The position numbers and the translations under genes were made by a program. A stretch of DNA of 64,000 nucleotides from Pseudomonas sp. CROZ-RG-20F-R04-15 (GTDB lineage: Bacteria > Pseudomonadota > Gammaproteobacteria > Pseudomonadales > Pseudomonadaceae), in the NCBI RefSeq assembly GCF_022662375.1, contig NZ_JAKNQL010000004.1, forward strand, positions 186,001 through 250,000, written 5' to 3'. The notes under the pieces are model-generated. The model saw only the letters and a list, made by a program, of their open reading frames with translations, was not told the DNA's origin and did no database searches. Position 1 is the first letter of the stretch. The number at the start of each line of letters is the position of its first letter. Below are positions 1-9,239 of the stretch, one piece after another.

Positions 1-72
1 GACCGGTTGATCAAATCGATCGGCGAAATGCGCGCAGGAAAAGCCAAAGTCAGACATTTGATCGAAGAGTGA
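1..72 (+). CDS. C-terminal tail of an unidentified protein (partial)
   Basis: The window opens inside a frame that reads 23 codons to a TGA at 70-72. The visible tail is charged and helical looking (DRLIKSIGEMRAGK, ending LIEE). That is too little to name a family; a small antitoxin or other DNA-binding protein tail would fit, but this is a guess. It converges on the aminotransferase gene, whose stop lies only 6 bp away, and no terminator hairpin fits between them. Confidence 0.5.
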   Translation, partial: DRLIKSIGEMRAGKAKVRHLIEE

Positions 73-78
73 AAATCG

Positions 79-1248
79 TCACGACTGAACGACACATCCC
101 ACGCCTCTGACAATCATCTCCACCTCCCGCTCATCAATCGTCAACGGTGGCAGCAGCCGTATCGTCTTGCCCCGCGTGACGTTGATCAACAGCCCATGAT
201 CCCGCGCCGCGATCAGGGTCAGATCACGCACCGGTTGTTTCAGCTCGATACCGATCATCAAGCCCTGGCCACGAATCGCCAGCACATTGGGATTGTCCGC
301 CAGCTCTGCACGCAGACGAGTTAGTAGCCGTTCCCCCTGAATCCGGGCGTTTTCCAACAGGCCCTGTTCTTCGATGATGTCCAGCACCGTGCAACCGACC
401 CGGCACGCGAGTGGATTGCCGCCGAAGGTGCTGCCATGACTGCCGGGTGTGAACAGATCCGCTGCCCTGCCCCGCGCGAGACAAGCGCCGATCGGCACGC
501 CGTTGCCCAGTCCTTTGGCCAACGTCATGACGTCCGGGACGATGCCTTCATGTTGGAACGCAAACCAGCGGCCGGTGCGGCCGATGCCGGTCTGGATTTC
601 ATCAAGCATCAATAACCACGCATGGCGATTGCACAGTTCGCGCAGCGCTTTCAGGTAACCGGGCGGCGCCAGTTGTACACCGCTTTCACCTTGAATCGGC
701 TCGACCAGAATCGCCACGATGCGCTCGCCGTGCTTTTGCTGCAGTTGCTCCAGCGCTGCGAGATCACCGAACGGCACTTTGAGGAAATCCCCCGGCAATT
801 CGTTGAAACCCAGGCGCACCGCCGGGCCATCACTGGCCGACAAAGTGCCAAGTGTGCGGCCGTGGAACGCGTTGGCCATGACCACTACCAGCGGCTGTTC
901 GATGCCCTTGCTCCAACCGAACAAACGCGCCAGTTTCAGCGCTGTTTCGTTGGCCTCGGCGCCAGAGTTATTGAAGAACGCACGCTCCATCCCCGAAAGC
1001 TCAGTCAGCCGGTTCGCCAGTTGTTGCTGCCAGTCGATGCTGTACAGATTCGACGTGTGCAGCAGCAATCCCGCCTGCTCGCTGATCGCCGAAACGATTC
1101 GCGGGTGCGAGTGCCCGACATTGGTCACCGCGACACCGGCCACCGCATCCAGATATTCGCGACCGGCCTGATCCCACAGGCGAGTGCCGAGGCCTTTGGT
1201 GAAACTCAGGGCCAGCGGTTGGTAGGTGTTCATCAGGGCGGCGGTCAT
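79..1248 (-). CDS. argD: Acetylornithine aminotransferase-type class III PLP transaminase
   Basis: Cytosolic PLP enzyme of the ArgD/ornithine aminotransferase family, which moves the delta-amino group of N-acetylornithine to 2-oxoglutarate in arginine metabolism. The 389 residues match the usual family length. NNSGAEAN (residues 93-100) is the PLP phosphate-binding loop. LDEIQTG carries the ring-nitrogen aspartate D216, and TLAKGLGNG carries the Schiff-base lysine K245. It is divergent from a LysR gene about 100 bp away, which could be its regulator. No other arginine gene is nearby and Pseudomonas carry several paralogues, so the substrate (acetylornithine, succinylornithine or another omega-amine) is not settled. 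Confidence 0.8.
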   Translation of the reverse strand: MTAALMNTYQPLALSFTKGLGTRLWDQAGREYLDAVAGVAVTNVGHSHPRIVSAISEQAGLLLHTSNLYSIDWQQQLANRLTELSGMERAFFNNSGAEANETALKLARLFGWSKGIEQPLVVVMANAFHGRTLGTLSASDGPAVRLGFNELPGDFLKVPFGDLAALEQLQQKHGERIVAILVEPIQGESGVQLAPPGYLKALRELCNRHAWLLMLDEIQTGIGRTGRWFAFQHEGIVPDVMTLAKGLGNGVPIGACLARGRAADLFTPGSHGSTFGGNPLACRVGCTVLDIIEEQGLLENARIQGERLLTRLRAELADNPNVLAIRGQGLMIGIELKQPVRDLTLIAARDHGLLINVTRGKTIRLLPPLTIDEREVEMIVRGVGCVVQS

Positions 1249-1350
1249 GACTTCAAACTCCAGTGAAGGTCGGTGTGCTGGCAGTATGGTTAGCCACCGA
1301 AACTGGATAAACTCGGTAAAACTTCATTCATTTAAAAGCAGGGCTTGATA

Positions 1351-2253
1351 ATGGACCTGTTCCAGTCGATGAGCGTGTACGTCAAAGTTGTCGAAGCCGG
1401 AAGCATGACGGCGGCCGCGTTGCAGTGCGACATGTCGACGACCATGGTTGGCAATCACCTGCGCGCGCTGGAGCAGCGGCTCGGTGTGCAACTGTTGCAG
1501 CGCACGACTCGACGGCAGCGTCTTACCGAATTCGGCAGCGTTTACTACCAGCGGTGCCTGGATGTCTTGGGACTGGTGGCTGACTCCGAACGCCTGGCGG
1601 AACAAGCACTCGATGAGCCTCGTGGCCTGCTACGCATTACCGCACCACTGACCTTTGGCGTAGAACGCCTGGCACCTGCGCTCAGCGATTTTTCCCTGCA
1701 ATATCCACAGGTCAAAATGGACGTCGTGCTGACCAACAGTCGCCCAGACTTGCTGGAAAGCGGCCTCGACGTAGCGTTTCGGCTGGGGCATTTTGAGGAG
1801 TCAAACCTGATCGCCCGGCCGCTGATCGATTACACACTGACCGTGTGTGCCTCCCCGCAATACGTGGCCCGTCGCGGCATGCCGCAAACCCCTGAAGACC
1901 TGCAGCAACACGACTGCCTGTCGTTCGCCTACCCTGCCGGCGACGATTGGCAGTCGGTGGAGAAACGCTGGCGCCTCAGTGGACCGAACGGGGAAATTCT
2001 CGTCGACGTCAGCGGACCGATGCTGATGAACACGTCCGCCGGGTTGCACCAGGCCGCACGCACCGGCATGGGCATCGTGATGCTGCCCGATGCGCTGGTG
2101 GAACAGGATTTGCGCGACGGCAAACTGGTGACCGTCGTTCCCGACTATCAACCGCCCAGCCGTCCCCTGCATTTGCTTTATGCGCCGGATCGCTATCGGT
2201 TGCCAAAGCTGCGCCGCTTCGTCGAATTTGCGATGCAGACGTGGGGCAGATAA
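1351..2253 (+). CDS. LysR-family transcriptional regulator
   Basis: A 300-residue LysR-type regulator: an N-terminal winged helix-turn-helix (about residues 1-60, with LRALEQRLGVQLLQRTTR) and a C-terminal periplasmic-binding-protein-like effector domain (about 90-295). I chose ATG 1351, preceded by GCAGGG, over a TTG two codons upstream. It resembles the single-copy LysR regulators of Pseudomonas that control a neighbouring gene. The divergent argD-type gene and the downstream GNAT gene are candidate targets. The effector cannot be told from sequence. Confidence 0.85.
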   Translation: MDLFQSMSVYVKVVEAGSMTAAALQCDMSTTMVGNHLRALEQRLGVQLLQRTTRRQRLTEFGSVYYQRCLDVLGLVADSERLAEQALDEPRGLLRITAPLTFGVERLAPALSDFSLQYPQVKMDVVLTNSRPDLLESGLDVAFRLGHFEESNLIARPLIDYTLTVCASPQYVARRGMPQTPEDLQQHDCLSFAYPAGDDWQSVEKRWRLSGPNGEILVDVSGPMLMNTSAGLHQAARTGMGIVMLPDALVEQDLRDGKLVTVVPDYQPPSRPLHLLYAPDRYRLPKLRRFVEFAMQTWGR

Positions 2254-2291
2254 TGATGCCGAGCGACAACCGACAAGGAATCAAACCGTAG

Positions 2292-2696
2292 ATGAATAGC
2301 AATCTGACCGTACGCGACCTGCTGCCTGACGAAGTGGAGCCGGTACGACTGTTCCTCGGCCAAAACGGCTGGGCTCACCGAACCGGTTCCAGCGAGCATT
2401 TCGCGCAACTCATCAAGAACTCTCAACGCACGGTGATTGCCCTGCACGGCACCCAAGTCGTCGGCTTCGCCCGTGGCATCAGCGATGGTTTGTGCAACGG
2501 CTATCTTTCGATGGTCGTGGTCGATGGCCAGCATCGGCGCGCAGGCATTGGCCGCAGACTGGTTAAACATGTCATGGGCGATAACCCCGACATCACCTGG
2601 ATGCTACGTGCCGGGCGAGAAGGCGCCGAGGCATTTTTTGCCAGTCTGGGTTTCGAGACGTCAGTGATTGCCATGGAGCGACCGAGGCTCAAATAA
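2292..2696 (+). CDS. GNAT-family N-acetyltransferase
   Basis: A 134-residue single-domain GNAT protein. The acetyl-CoA loop is visible as VVDGQHRRAGIGRRLV (about residues 76-91), the Q/RxxGxG/A motif of the family, followed by a C-terminal FFASLGFE segment typical of GNAT folds. It starts 38 bp after the LysR stop on the same strand, so the two may be cotranscribed. The acceptor (protein, amino acid or antibiotic) cannot be inferred. Confidence 0.8.
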   Translation: MNSNLTVRDLLPDEVEPVRLFLGQNGWAHRTGSSEHFAQLIKNSQRTVIALHGTQVVGFARGISDGLCNGYLSMVVVDGQHRRAGIGRRLVKHVMGDNPDITWMLRAGREGAEAFFASLGFETSVIAMERPRLK

Positions 2697-2706
2697 CGAG
2701 CCTTGA

Positions 2707-3405
2707 TCAAGACCCGTCCTTCACCAACATCGGTTTCTCCTGATAACGCTGCGCGAACATCTGCTTCAGATTCGCCACTTTCGGCATGTCGTTGATCACG
2801 ATGTACGGATAGCTCGGGTGCTCGGTCAGGAAATCCTGGTGATAGTCCTCTGCCGGATAGAAACCGTTGAAGCTTTCAAGTTTGGTGACAATGGGTTTGC
2901 TGTAGGCGTGAGCCGCATCCAGTTGGGCGATGTAGGCCTGCGCGACCTTCAACTGATCGGCGTTGACCGGGAACAGTGCCGAACGATATTGCGTGCCGCT
3001 GTCAGGGCCTTGGCGATTGAGCTCAGTTGGGTTGTGCGCCACCGAAAAGTAGATCTGCAACAGACTGCCGTAGCTGACCTGAGTCGGATCGAAGGTGACC
3101 TGCACGGACTCGGCGTGGCCGGTATCGCCTTCGCTGACACGCTCATATTCCGCCGTATTGGCAGCGCCGCCGGCATATCCGGAGACGGCTTTCTGCACGC
3201 CTTTGACGTGCTGGAAAACACCCTGCACACCCCAGAAGCAGCCACCGGCGAACACCGCAGTTTCGCTGTGCGCCTGGGTCACTTCATCAAGAGTTGGTGG
3301 CGGAATCAGCACAGCATCCTCGCCCCCAAAGGAGAACGCCGAAACCTGGCCGATCACTCCGGCCACTGCAACCCCCAACAACACGCGACGCCATGTGATT
3401 TTCAT
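2707..3405 (-). CDS. msrA: Exported peptide-methionine (S)-S-oxide reductase MsrA
   Basis: Reduces the S epimer of methionine sulfoxide in proteins. The GGCFWG active site places the catalytic cysteine at C56. Residues 1-23 form a signal peptide (MKITWRR followed by a hydrophobic run ending VSAFS), so the enzyme should act in the periplasm. No other cysteine occurs in the 232 residues, so the resolving cysteines of classical MsrA are missing and an outside thiol must regenerate it. DipZ, 15 bp downstream on the same strand, and MsrB complete an apparent operon (msrB-dipZ-msrA in transcription order). A cytosolic MsrA would normally be encoded elsewhere. Confidence 0.92.
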   Translation of the reverse strand: MKITWRRVLLGVAVAGVIGQVSAFSFGGEDAVLIPPPTLDEVTQAHSETAVFAGGCFWGVQGVFQHVKGVQKAVSGYAGGAANTAEYERVSEGDTGHAESVQVTFDPTQVSYGSLLQIYFSVAHNPTELNRQGPDSGTQYRSALFPVNADQLKVAQAYIAQLDAAHAYSKPIVTKLESFNGFYPAEDYHQDFLTEHPSYPYIVINDMPKVANLKQMFAQRYQEKPMLVKDGS

Positions 3406-3420
3406 TTCAATGACTCCTGA

Positions 3421-5229
3421 TCAACCGAAGGTAAAGGCGTATGCCGATACGCCCGGGTCGAGAAATTCGATGGTGAAGGTTCGGTCCTGCACGCCGTCGT
3501 TTTGCCGCACCAACTGATACAGGCGTTGTTCGGTCACATGGCCCGTGCCGTCAGGAGCGACGTCGACGCCATGGGCATCGCCCGGAACCTGGCCATCGAT
3601 CATCACCTTGAAGCGCACGGGTTTGCCGTCCGCTGCCGGACCGAGCACCAGATGCAAGTCGCGGGCATGGAAGCGATAAACGATGCGACTGGCCGGCGCA
3701 CTGGCCGTGGCACGCTCGGCGCCCACCGACCATTGACCACCGAGGCTCCAGTCATTGAGTGCCAGTTTGTCCGGTGGGTTGTAGGCCGCGACCTTGTCAG
3801 GCACGAGGCTGATTTCCGGTACGAAATGTTCCGCACGCTGGTAGCCGACATAGGTTTCTGGCGACTGCACTTCGTTCATGTCCGGCGCCAGTTGCACGCC
3901 CTTGGCGTCAGCATTGATCAAGCCGTCCGCCACGGTTTTCGCACCCGCCTCACGCAGCAACTGTTGTATGACGCGTTCCGACTCGGCGTAGTCCCCTTCG
4001 CCAAAATGGTGGTAACGAATACGTCCCTGAGCGTCGGCAAAGTAATGCGCTGGCCAATATTCATTGTTGAAAGCACGCCAGATCTTGTAGTCGTTATCGA
4101 TGGCGACCGGGTAGTTGATACCCAGTTCCTTCATGGCTTTGATGACATTGCTCACATCACGTTCGAAGGCGAACTCCGGTGCGTGCACACCGATCACCAC
4201 CAGGCCCTGATCGCGATACTTTTCAGCCCAGGCTTTGACATACGGCAAAGTGCGCAAGCAGTTGATGCAGGAGTAAGTCCAGAAATCCACCAGCACCACT
4301 TTGCCCTTCAATGCCTGGGCGTCCAGAGGCGGCGAATTGAGCCATTGCACCGCCCCCTCAAGCGGCGGCAACTGACCTTCAACCGGTAAAGTGCCCGGAG
4401 CCTTCGCGGCCATTTTCATTGCACCGCCGGCGGCCATCATGCTGCCGTTCGCAGCGCCTTCCTCAGTAGGAATCTGCGCCATCATCGTGCCGTTGGCGTT
4501 AGCAGATTTACCCGATAGCTTGCCGACCAGTGCCTGCTCCAGGCCTCCGGTGGAAGCCGTCGACAACCGTGCGAGAACCCCGGTATCGAGCCCCAGCGAA
4601 ATGGCTGCGACGCCGGCCAACATCATTACGCCCAGACCCCGACGGATCCACTCACCGGTGCCAATCGAGCGTTTCATCAGCGCAAATACCTTACCGCCCA
4701 GCAACAGCGCTGCGGCCAGCGAGGTGGCCGCACCCGCCGCGTAGGCGAGCAACAACAGCGTGGTGGCGATACTTGCCCCTTGCAGCGCGGCACCGGTCAG
4801 AATCAGCCCCAAAATCGGTCCGGCGCACGGTGCCCACAACAGTCCCGTGGCGACGCCGATCAGAAACGAAGCGCCGGGACGCGGACGATTGTCCTGCCCG
4901 GCGGCTTCCGACAGCCGACTGCCGGCCGACACCAGCGGCCGGGTCAGGCGCTCGGCCACACGCGGCAGCAGCAAGGTCAACCCGAACAGAGCAACGAACA
5001 GCAACGCGAGCCAGCGCCCGTACTGATTGACTTGCACCACCCAACCGCCGCCCACCGCTGCCAACGAGGCGACGAGCGCAAAGGTCACCGCCATCCCCGC
5101 CAGCAGCGGCAAGCCACTTTTGATAAACGGCTGACCGGTGCGAGCGAAGACAAAAGGCAGCACCGGCAGGATGCACGGGCTGACGATCGTCAGCACACCA
5201 CCGAGATAAGCGAGAACCAAGAGCCACAT
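3421..5229 (-). CDS. dipZ: DipZ-type thiol:disulfide conduit (CcdA membrane domain plus thioredoxin-like domain)
   Basis: A 602-residue fusion that should carry electrons across the inner membrane to periplasmic thiols. Residues 1-215 are a CcdA-like multi-helix domain with its paired cysteines in VSPCILP (C19) and WAPCAGP (C135). A Met/Ala/Gly-rich linker (about 235-290) follows. Residues 300-430 are a TlpA/AhpC-like thioredoxin domain with CINC (C321, C324). The last 150 residues resemble the beta-rich C-terminal domain of DipZ proteins. Its position between exported MsrB and MsrA suggests that it recycles both; that partnership is inferred from context. Confidence 0.88.
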   Translation of the reverse strand: MWLLVLAYLGGVLTIVSPCILPVLPFVFARTGQPFIKSGLPLLAGMAVTFALVASLAAVGGGWVVQVNQYGRWLALLFVALFGLTLLLPRVAERLTRPLVSAGSRLSEAAGQDNRPRPGASFLIGVATGLLWAPCAGPILGLILTGAALQGASIATTLLLLAYAAGAATSLAAALLLGGKVFALMKRSIGTGEWIRRGLGVMMLAGVAAISLGLDTGVLARLSTASTGGLEQALVGKLSGKSANANGTMMAQIPTEEGAANGSMMAAGGAMKMAAKAPGTLPVEGQLPPLEGAVQWLNSPPLDAQALKGKVVLVDFWTYSCINCLRTLPYVKAWAEKYRDQGLVVIGVHAPEFAFERDVSNVIKAMKELGINYPVAIDNDYKIWRAFNNEYWPAHYFADAQGRIRYHHFGEGDYAESERVIQQLLREAGAKTVADGLINADAKGVQLAPDMNEVQSPETYVGYQRAEHFVPEISLVPDKVAAYNPPDKLALNDWSLGGQWSVGAERATASAPASRIVYRFHARDLHLVLGPAADGKPVRFKVMIDGQVPGDAHGVDVAPDGTGHVTEQRLYQLVRQNDGVQDRTFTIEFLDPGVSAYAFTFG

Positions 5230-5272
5230 AAATTCGTCCTGTCTGAAGTGAAGATCGCGAGCGGGTCATGAC

Positions 5273-5791
5273 TCAAGCCGCCGCGGCTTTGAAGGTCATC
5301 GCCAGGCCGTTCATGCAGTAGCGCAGACCGGTGGGCTTGGGACCGTCATCGAAGACATGGCCCAGATGGCCGCCGCAACGGCGACAGTGAACTTCGTCGC
5401 GGGACATGCCGAACGAACGGTCCTGACGCGTCGCCACCGCGTGTTCCAGCGGCGCCCAGAAACTCGGCCAACCGGTACGACTGTCGAATTTGGTGGCGGA
5501 TGAAAACAGCGCCAGATCACAGCCGGCACAGGCAAACGTGCCAGTGCGATGTTCGTTGTTGAGCGCGCTGGTATAGGCCCGTTCGGTGCCTTCCTCACGC
5601 AGGATCTGGTACTGCTCGTCGCTCAGGATCGAGTGCCATTCACTGTCGCTGTGTGTCACCTCGAACGCCTCGTCCGCGTGTGCCTCGCCGATCACTGCCG
5701 TGGCAGTCGACAATTTTGGCAATACACCCGCCACCAGGGCTGCAACCCCCAGCCCGCCGCCCGCTAACAGAATCTGTCGCCGTGAAAACAT
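5273..5791 (-). CDS. msrB: Tat-exported peptide-methionine (R)-S-oxide reductase MsrB
   Basis: Reduces the R epimer of methionine sulfoxide. I start it at ATG 5791, which has GGAG nine bases upstream and begins MFSRRQILLAGG, a twin-arginine signal; an in-frame start 13 codons upstream would bury this signal. Zinc ligands are CAGC (C88, C91) and CRRC (C136, C139), and the catalytic cysteine is RYC159. The usual resolving cysteine position holds threonine (GTERAYT), so like its MsrA partner it looks like a one-cysteine enzyme. Export by Tat fits a zinc protein folded before transport. First gene of the msrB-dipZ-msrA operon. Confidence 0.92.
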   Translation of the reverse strand: MFSRRQILLAGGGLGVAALVAGVLPKLSTATAVIGEAHADEAFEVTHSDSEWHSILSDEQYQILREEGTERAYTSALNNEHRTGTFACAGCDLALFSSATKFDSRTGWPSFWAPLEHAVATRQDRSFGMSRDEVHCRRCGGHLGHVFDDGPKPTGLRYCMNGLAMTFKAAAA

Positions 5792-5942
5792 GGCCGTCTC
5801 CAAAAATTCCAGATGCCCTTCATGGAACACAGCCTAGGCTTGGATTGATCGCCAAATCCTCACGGGGAGTTAACGAATTCGTGATAACTCGCCCGGAGGA
5901 AAACCCGCACAATGCGCTTATCGCGCCGAAGGATTGAGCTCC

Positions 5943-6653
5943 ATGGAACAGACCAAACGCATCCTTGTGGTCGAGGATGACCAACACATCGCCGACCTGA
6001 TCTGCCTGCATCTGCGGGATGAACAATTCGAGGTGACACACAGCGCCGACGGCGACGAAGGCATGCGCCTGCTGCAGCAAGGTCACTGGGATGCACTGAT
6101 CCTCGACCTGATGTTGCCGGGGGTCGACGGTCTGGAAATCTGCCGCCGCGCCCGCGCGATGGCCCGCTACACACCGATCATCATTACCAGCGCCCGTTCC
6201 AGTGAATTGCACCGCATTCTTGGCCTGGAGCTGGGCGCCGACGATTACCTCGCCAAACCGTTCTCCATGCTCGAGCTGGTGGCGCGGGTCAAAGCCTTGC
6301 TGCGCCGGGTCGATGCGATGGCGCGCAATCTGAAAATGGACGCCGGCAGTCTCAGTCTCGACGGGTTGAGCATCGATCCGATCACCCGCGAAGTCAGCCT
6401 CGACGCTCAGCGTCTGGACCTCACGCCTCGTGAGTTCGACCTGTTGTATTTCTTCGCCCGCCAACCGGGCAAGGTGTTCTCGCGCATGGATCTGCTCAAC
6501 GCGGTCTGGGGTTACAGCCACGAAGGTTACGAACACACGGTCAACACCCACATCAATCGCCTGCGGGCGAAGATCGAAAAAGACCCGGCCCAGCCCTCTC
6601 GCATCCTCACCGTGTGGGGTCGCGGCTATAAATTCGGTACCGAGCAGCCATGA
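5943..6653 (+). CDS. OmpR-family response regulator
   Basis: A 236-residue DNA-binding response regulator. The receiver domain has the acidic pair ED (11-12), phosphoacceptor D55 (LILDLMLPG) and K105 (LAKPF). The C-terminal winged helix (about 135-233) ends RILTVWGRGYKF. ATG 5943 is preceded by AAGGA; a TTG three codons earlier is less likely. It overlaps the kinase gene by 4 bp (ATGA) and is divergent from the msrB-dipZ-msrA operon across 151 bp, so a role in controlling methionine sulfoxide repair under oxidative or envelope stress is plausible but inferred. Confidence 0.9.
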   Translation: MEQTKRILVVEDDQHIADLICLHLRDEQFEVTHSADGDEGMRLLQQGHWDALILDLMLPGVDGLEICRRARAMARYTPIIITSARSSELHRILGLELGADDYLAKPFSMLELVARVKALLRRVDAMARNLKMDAGSLSLDGLSIDPITREVSLDAQRLDLTPREFDLLYFFARQPGKVFSRMDLLNAVWGYSHEGYEHTVNTHINRLRAKIEKDPAQPSRILTVWGRGYKFGTEQP

Positions 6654-8167
6654 AACTGACCCTGACGCAGCGCCTGTCCGTGGTATTCGCCGTGCTGCTG
6701 TTGGTGTGCTGCGGCACATCGGCATGGCTGCAAGTACGTTCCAGCCAGATGCATGAACTGGAAGTGGTGCAGGGGCTGTCTCGGGATCTGGCGCAACACA
6801 TCGCCCACGACACGGTGCTGATGGACAGCAACGGTCTGATGCCCGGTGCCGTGCGCGAACTGTTCAGCCAGTTGATGTTGGTCAACCCGAGTGTCGAGGT
6901 GTATCTGCTCGACACCGAGGGGCGCATTGTCGGTAACGCCGCACCCGAAGGAAGGATGCGGCGCCAACAGGTCGATCTGGCGCCGATCCGCCAACTGCTC
7001 GACGACCAGCCATTACCGATCCTCGGTGATGACCCGCGCAGTGTCGATGGACGCAAGGTGTTCAGTGCTGCGCCGCTGCAGGTCAACGGTAAAGCTGCCG
7101 GTTATCTGTATGTGGTGCTGCTGAGCGAAGCCCATGATCGTTATGCCGAGCGAGGCGCCACCAGCGCCGCGCTCAACACCGCATTGTTATCCATTGGACT
7201 GGTCGCGTTGCTGTGCCTGATCGCCGGTCTGACGGCATTCAACCTGATCACTCGGCCATTGCGGCGACTCACCGAAACCGTCAGCCGCTTCGACATCGAT
7301 GGCGCGCCGCAACCTCTGCCGATAACGACAGCGGTGGATAAAACCGCTGACCCGGATGAAATCGCCGTGCTTGATGCTGCCTTCCGCCAGATGCAGAACC
7401 GCCTCGGCGAACAATGGCGCTCGCTTACGCGACAGGATCAGGAGCGCCGCGAATTGGTGGCGAATATTTCCCACGATTTGCGCACGCCGCTGGCTTCGTT
7501 GCACGGGTATCTGGAAACCCTGCAGCTGAAGGACGCCACGCTGTCGGCCGAGGAACGCCGACGCTATCTGGGCATTGCTCTGGATCAAAGCCGCAAGGTC
7601 GGCGGCCTGGCGCAATCGCTGCTGGAACTGGTGCGTCTTGAACATGGTTTTGTGCAGCCGATACTGGAGCGCTTTTCCCTGATCGATCTGGTGCAGGACA
7701 TCTTCCAGAAATTCGAACTGACGGCGGAAGCGCGGCAAGTCGAACTCAAGGCTCATTTCGTCCCCAATCTGCCGACGGTCTGCGCCGACCTCGGGTTAAT
7801 CGAGCGGGTGCTGACCAATCTGGTGGACAACGCATTGCGACATACCCCTCAGGGCGGCGAAATCGAATTCGATCTGAAACATCACGGGGCTTTGGTCGAT
7901 GTGACGGTCAATGACACTGGCCCCGGCATCGCTCCCGAGTTGCGCGAAGGGTTGTTCCTGCGCCCGTTCAATATCGGTGGCGCAAGGCGTGACGGGGGAC
8001 TGGGCCTGCGTATCGTGCACCGTATCCTGCAATTGCACGGGCGTGATATCCAGTTACTGGACATGAGCGGGCGCGGCGCGACGTTCCGCTTCTCGCTATC
8101 AACAGATCAGCAAAGCGCCGAACAGTGGATGATGCGTTCAATGAATTTGCACAGCCCCGGCAAATAG
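6650..8167 (+). CDS. Sensor histidine kinase
   Basis: Membrane kinase partner of the preceding response regulator, translationally coupled through ATGA. Of its 505 residues, 1-28 form the first membrane helix, 29-170 a periplasmic sensor domain, about 173-200 the second helix, then a HAMP linker, the H-box ANISHDLRTP with phosphorylated H275, and an HATPase domain with an N-box (LVDNALRHTP) and G-boxes (NDTGPGI, GGLGLRIV). The periplasmic domain has no cysteine or obvious ligand motif. Its signal is unknown; the divergent Msr operon suggests oxidized envelope proteins or a related stress. Confidence 0.9.
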   Translation: MKLTLTQRLSVVFAVLLLVCCGTSAWLQVRSSQMHELEVVQGLSRDLAQHIAHDTVLMDSNGLMPGAVRELFSQLMLVNPSVEVYLLDTEGRIVGNAAPEGRMRRQQVDLAPIRQLLDDQPLPILGDDPRSVDGRKVFSAAPLQVNGKAAGYLYVVLLSEAHDRYAERGATSAALNTALLSIGLVALLCLIAGLTAFNLITRPLRRLTETVSRFDIDGAPQPLPITTAVDKTADPDEIAVLDAAFRQMQNRLGEQWRSLTRQDQERRELVANISHDLRTPLASLHGYLETLQLKDATLSAEERRRYLGIALDQSRKVGGLAQSLLELVRLEHGFVQPILERFSLIDLVQDIFQKFELTAEARQVELKAHFVPNLPTVCADLGLIERVLTNLVDNALRHTPQGGEIEFDLKHHGALVDVTVNDTGPGIAPELREGLFLRPFNIGGARRDGGLGLRIVHRILQLHGRDIQLLDMSGRGATFRFSLSTDQQSAEQWMMRSMNLHSPGK

Positions 8168-8285
8168 TTGAGACCGCCGGCCCGTTGCTCCGTGACAACG
8201 CCGCGCCGCTCCCCTAAATTAGTCGGCCTGAAAAAGCCCTCGGGTTTTCTCATCTCCACTCAAGTTAAAAAGTAGTGAAATTTCA

Positions 8286-8987
8286 ATGTCCGATTTCAAC
8301 ACCGCTGAATCCGTAGTCACCGAATCGTCCAAAGCGGAATACGAAAACTCCATCAATCTTTCACAACACCTGCCACAAGCCAAAATCATCAGCGAGATGG
8401 TCCTGGATGCTTTCCAGTCGACCCGCGAAAGCGACCAGATCCGCGAGCTGCGCGCGGCGATCCGTCAGGCTCACGACAGCTTCGATGACGACAAGGCCTA
8501 CGAGCTGATGGGCGAACTCAAGGCGCTGAAAGATGCCGAAGCTGCCGACCTCGCCGCTCTCGAAGACCTCAGCAGCAAGTTCTCGATCGGCCGCATTCTG
8601 TCCAGCTTCAAGGACGATCCGGCGTTCCAGGAAATCGTATACGGCCTGGCCCTCAAAGTGCTGAACCAGACCCATCAGGCGATCAGCAATCCGAGCGGCG
8701 GCAAGAGCAAGGCTGCGAAGAAGAAAGAAGTCGAAATCTTCACCATCAGCAAGGACGGCATCAGCGTGACCCTGCCAATGCGCACGCCACGTTCGCGTCT
8801 GAACGTTGACCGTGCAGCGCTGGAGTTCCTCGGTTTCACCTTCGTTGGTGAAGGCGAAGAAGCTGAGCTGGAAAGCGAAGTATTCGTCGATAACGCTGGT
8901 ACCGAGCAGGCGGTGAACCGCAAGAACATCATCACCGCGCTGCAACAGCAGACTGCGTTTGATGGTTACAGCATCGCCGCGCAGTAA
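8286..8987 (+). CDS. Unrecognised 233-residue cytosolic protein
   Basis: I do not recognise the family. There is no signal peptide or membrane segment. Residues 1-90 are acidic and helical with coiled-coil-like stretches (IRELRAAIRQAHDS, YELMGELKALKDAEA). A central segment (about 95-140) looks globular. A short linker GGKSKAAKKKEVE separates it from a more beta-like C-terminal part (about 150-233) with KDGISVTLPMRTPRSRLN. The basic linker and arginine-rich strand would suit nucleic acid contact, but this is speculation. The gene stands alone, with its own strong terminator 18 bp downstream, and its codon usage resembles its neighbours. Confidence 0.8.
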   Translation: MSDFNTAESVVTESSKAEYENSINLSQHLPQAKIISEMVLDAFQSTRESDQIRELRAAIRQAHDSFDDDKAYELMGELKALKDAEAADLAALEDLSSKFSIGRILSSFKDDPAFQEIVYGLALKVLNQTHQAISNPSGGKSKAAKKKEVEIFTISKDGISVTLPMRTPRSRLNVDRAALEFLGFTFVGEGEEAELESEVFVDNAGTEQAVNRKNIITALQQQTAFDGYSIAAQ

Positions 8988-9004
8988 TAGCGCAGCCGCT
9001 GTAC

Positions 9005-9041
9005 AAAAAAGCCCCGCGCTGAGATTCAGGCGGGGCTTTTT
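9005..9041 (+). terminator. Rho-independent terminator after the 8286-8987 gene
   Basis: The arms GCCCCGC (9011-9017) and GCGGGGC (9030-9036) enclose a 12-base loop and are followed by TTTTT. An A-run before the left arm would also let it work on the other strand. Confidence 0.85.
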
Positions 9042-9081
9042 GTTGCTCGGCTTGGGATTAGCGGTGTTGCTTGAATTGTAG

Positions 9082-9225
9082 CCCCTCACCCCAGCCCTCT
9101 CCCCCAGGAGAGGGAGCCGATCTGCGTGCCGTTCAAGATTCGTGTTCGACGCGATACTCCGTTTCGACGCATCCCCGCCCAACCACCCCGGTCAGTCCCC
9201 TCTCCCTCCGGGAGAGGGTTAGGGC
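9082..9225. repeat. Copy 1 of a MITE-like element with CCTCTCCC inverted ends
   Basis: Both ends are C-rich palindromic blocks (CCCCTCACCCCAGCCCTCTC on the left, its complement-like partner ending GAGAGGGTTAGGG on the right) around about 70 bp of spacer that includes GCCGATCTG. It lies in the opposite orientation to the copies at 24280 and 31470. It sits between two convergent genes and has no coding potential. Confidence 0.75.
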
Positions 9226-9239
9226 AGCCACCGCCGATC

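Noticed and set aside
8231..8249. Possible terminator after the histidine kinase (AAAAAGCCCTCGGGTTTTC)
   Set aside because: The stem is only 3 GC pairs plus a wobble and the loop is too short to form.
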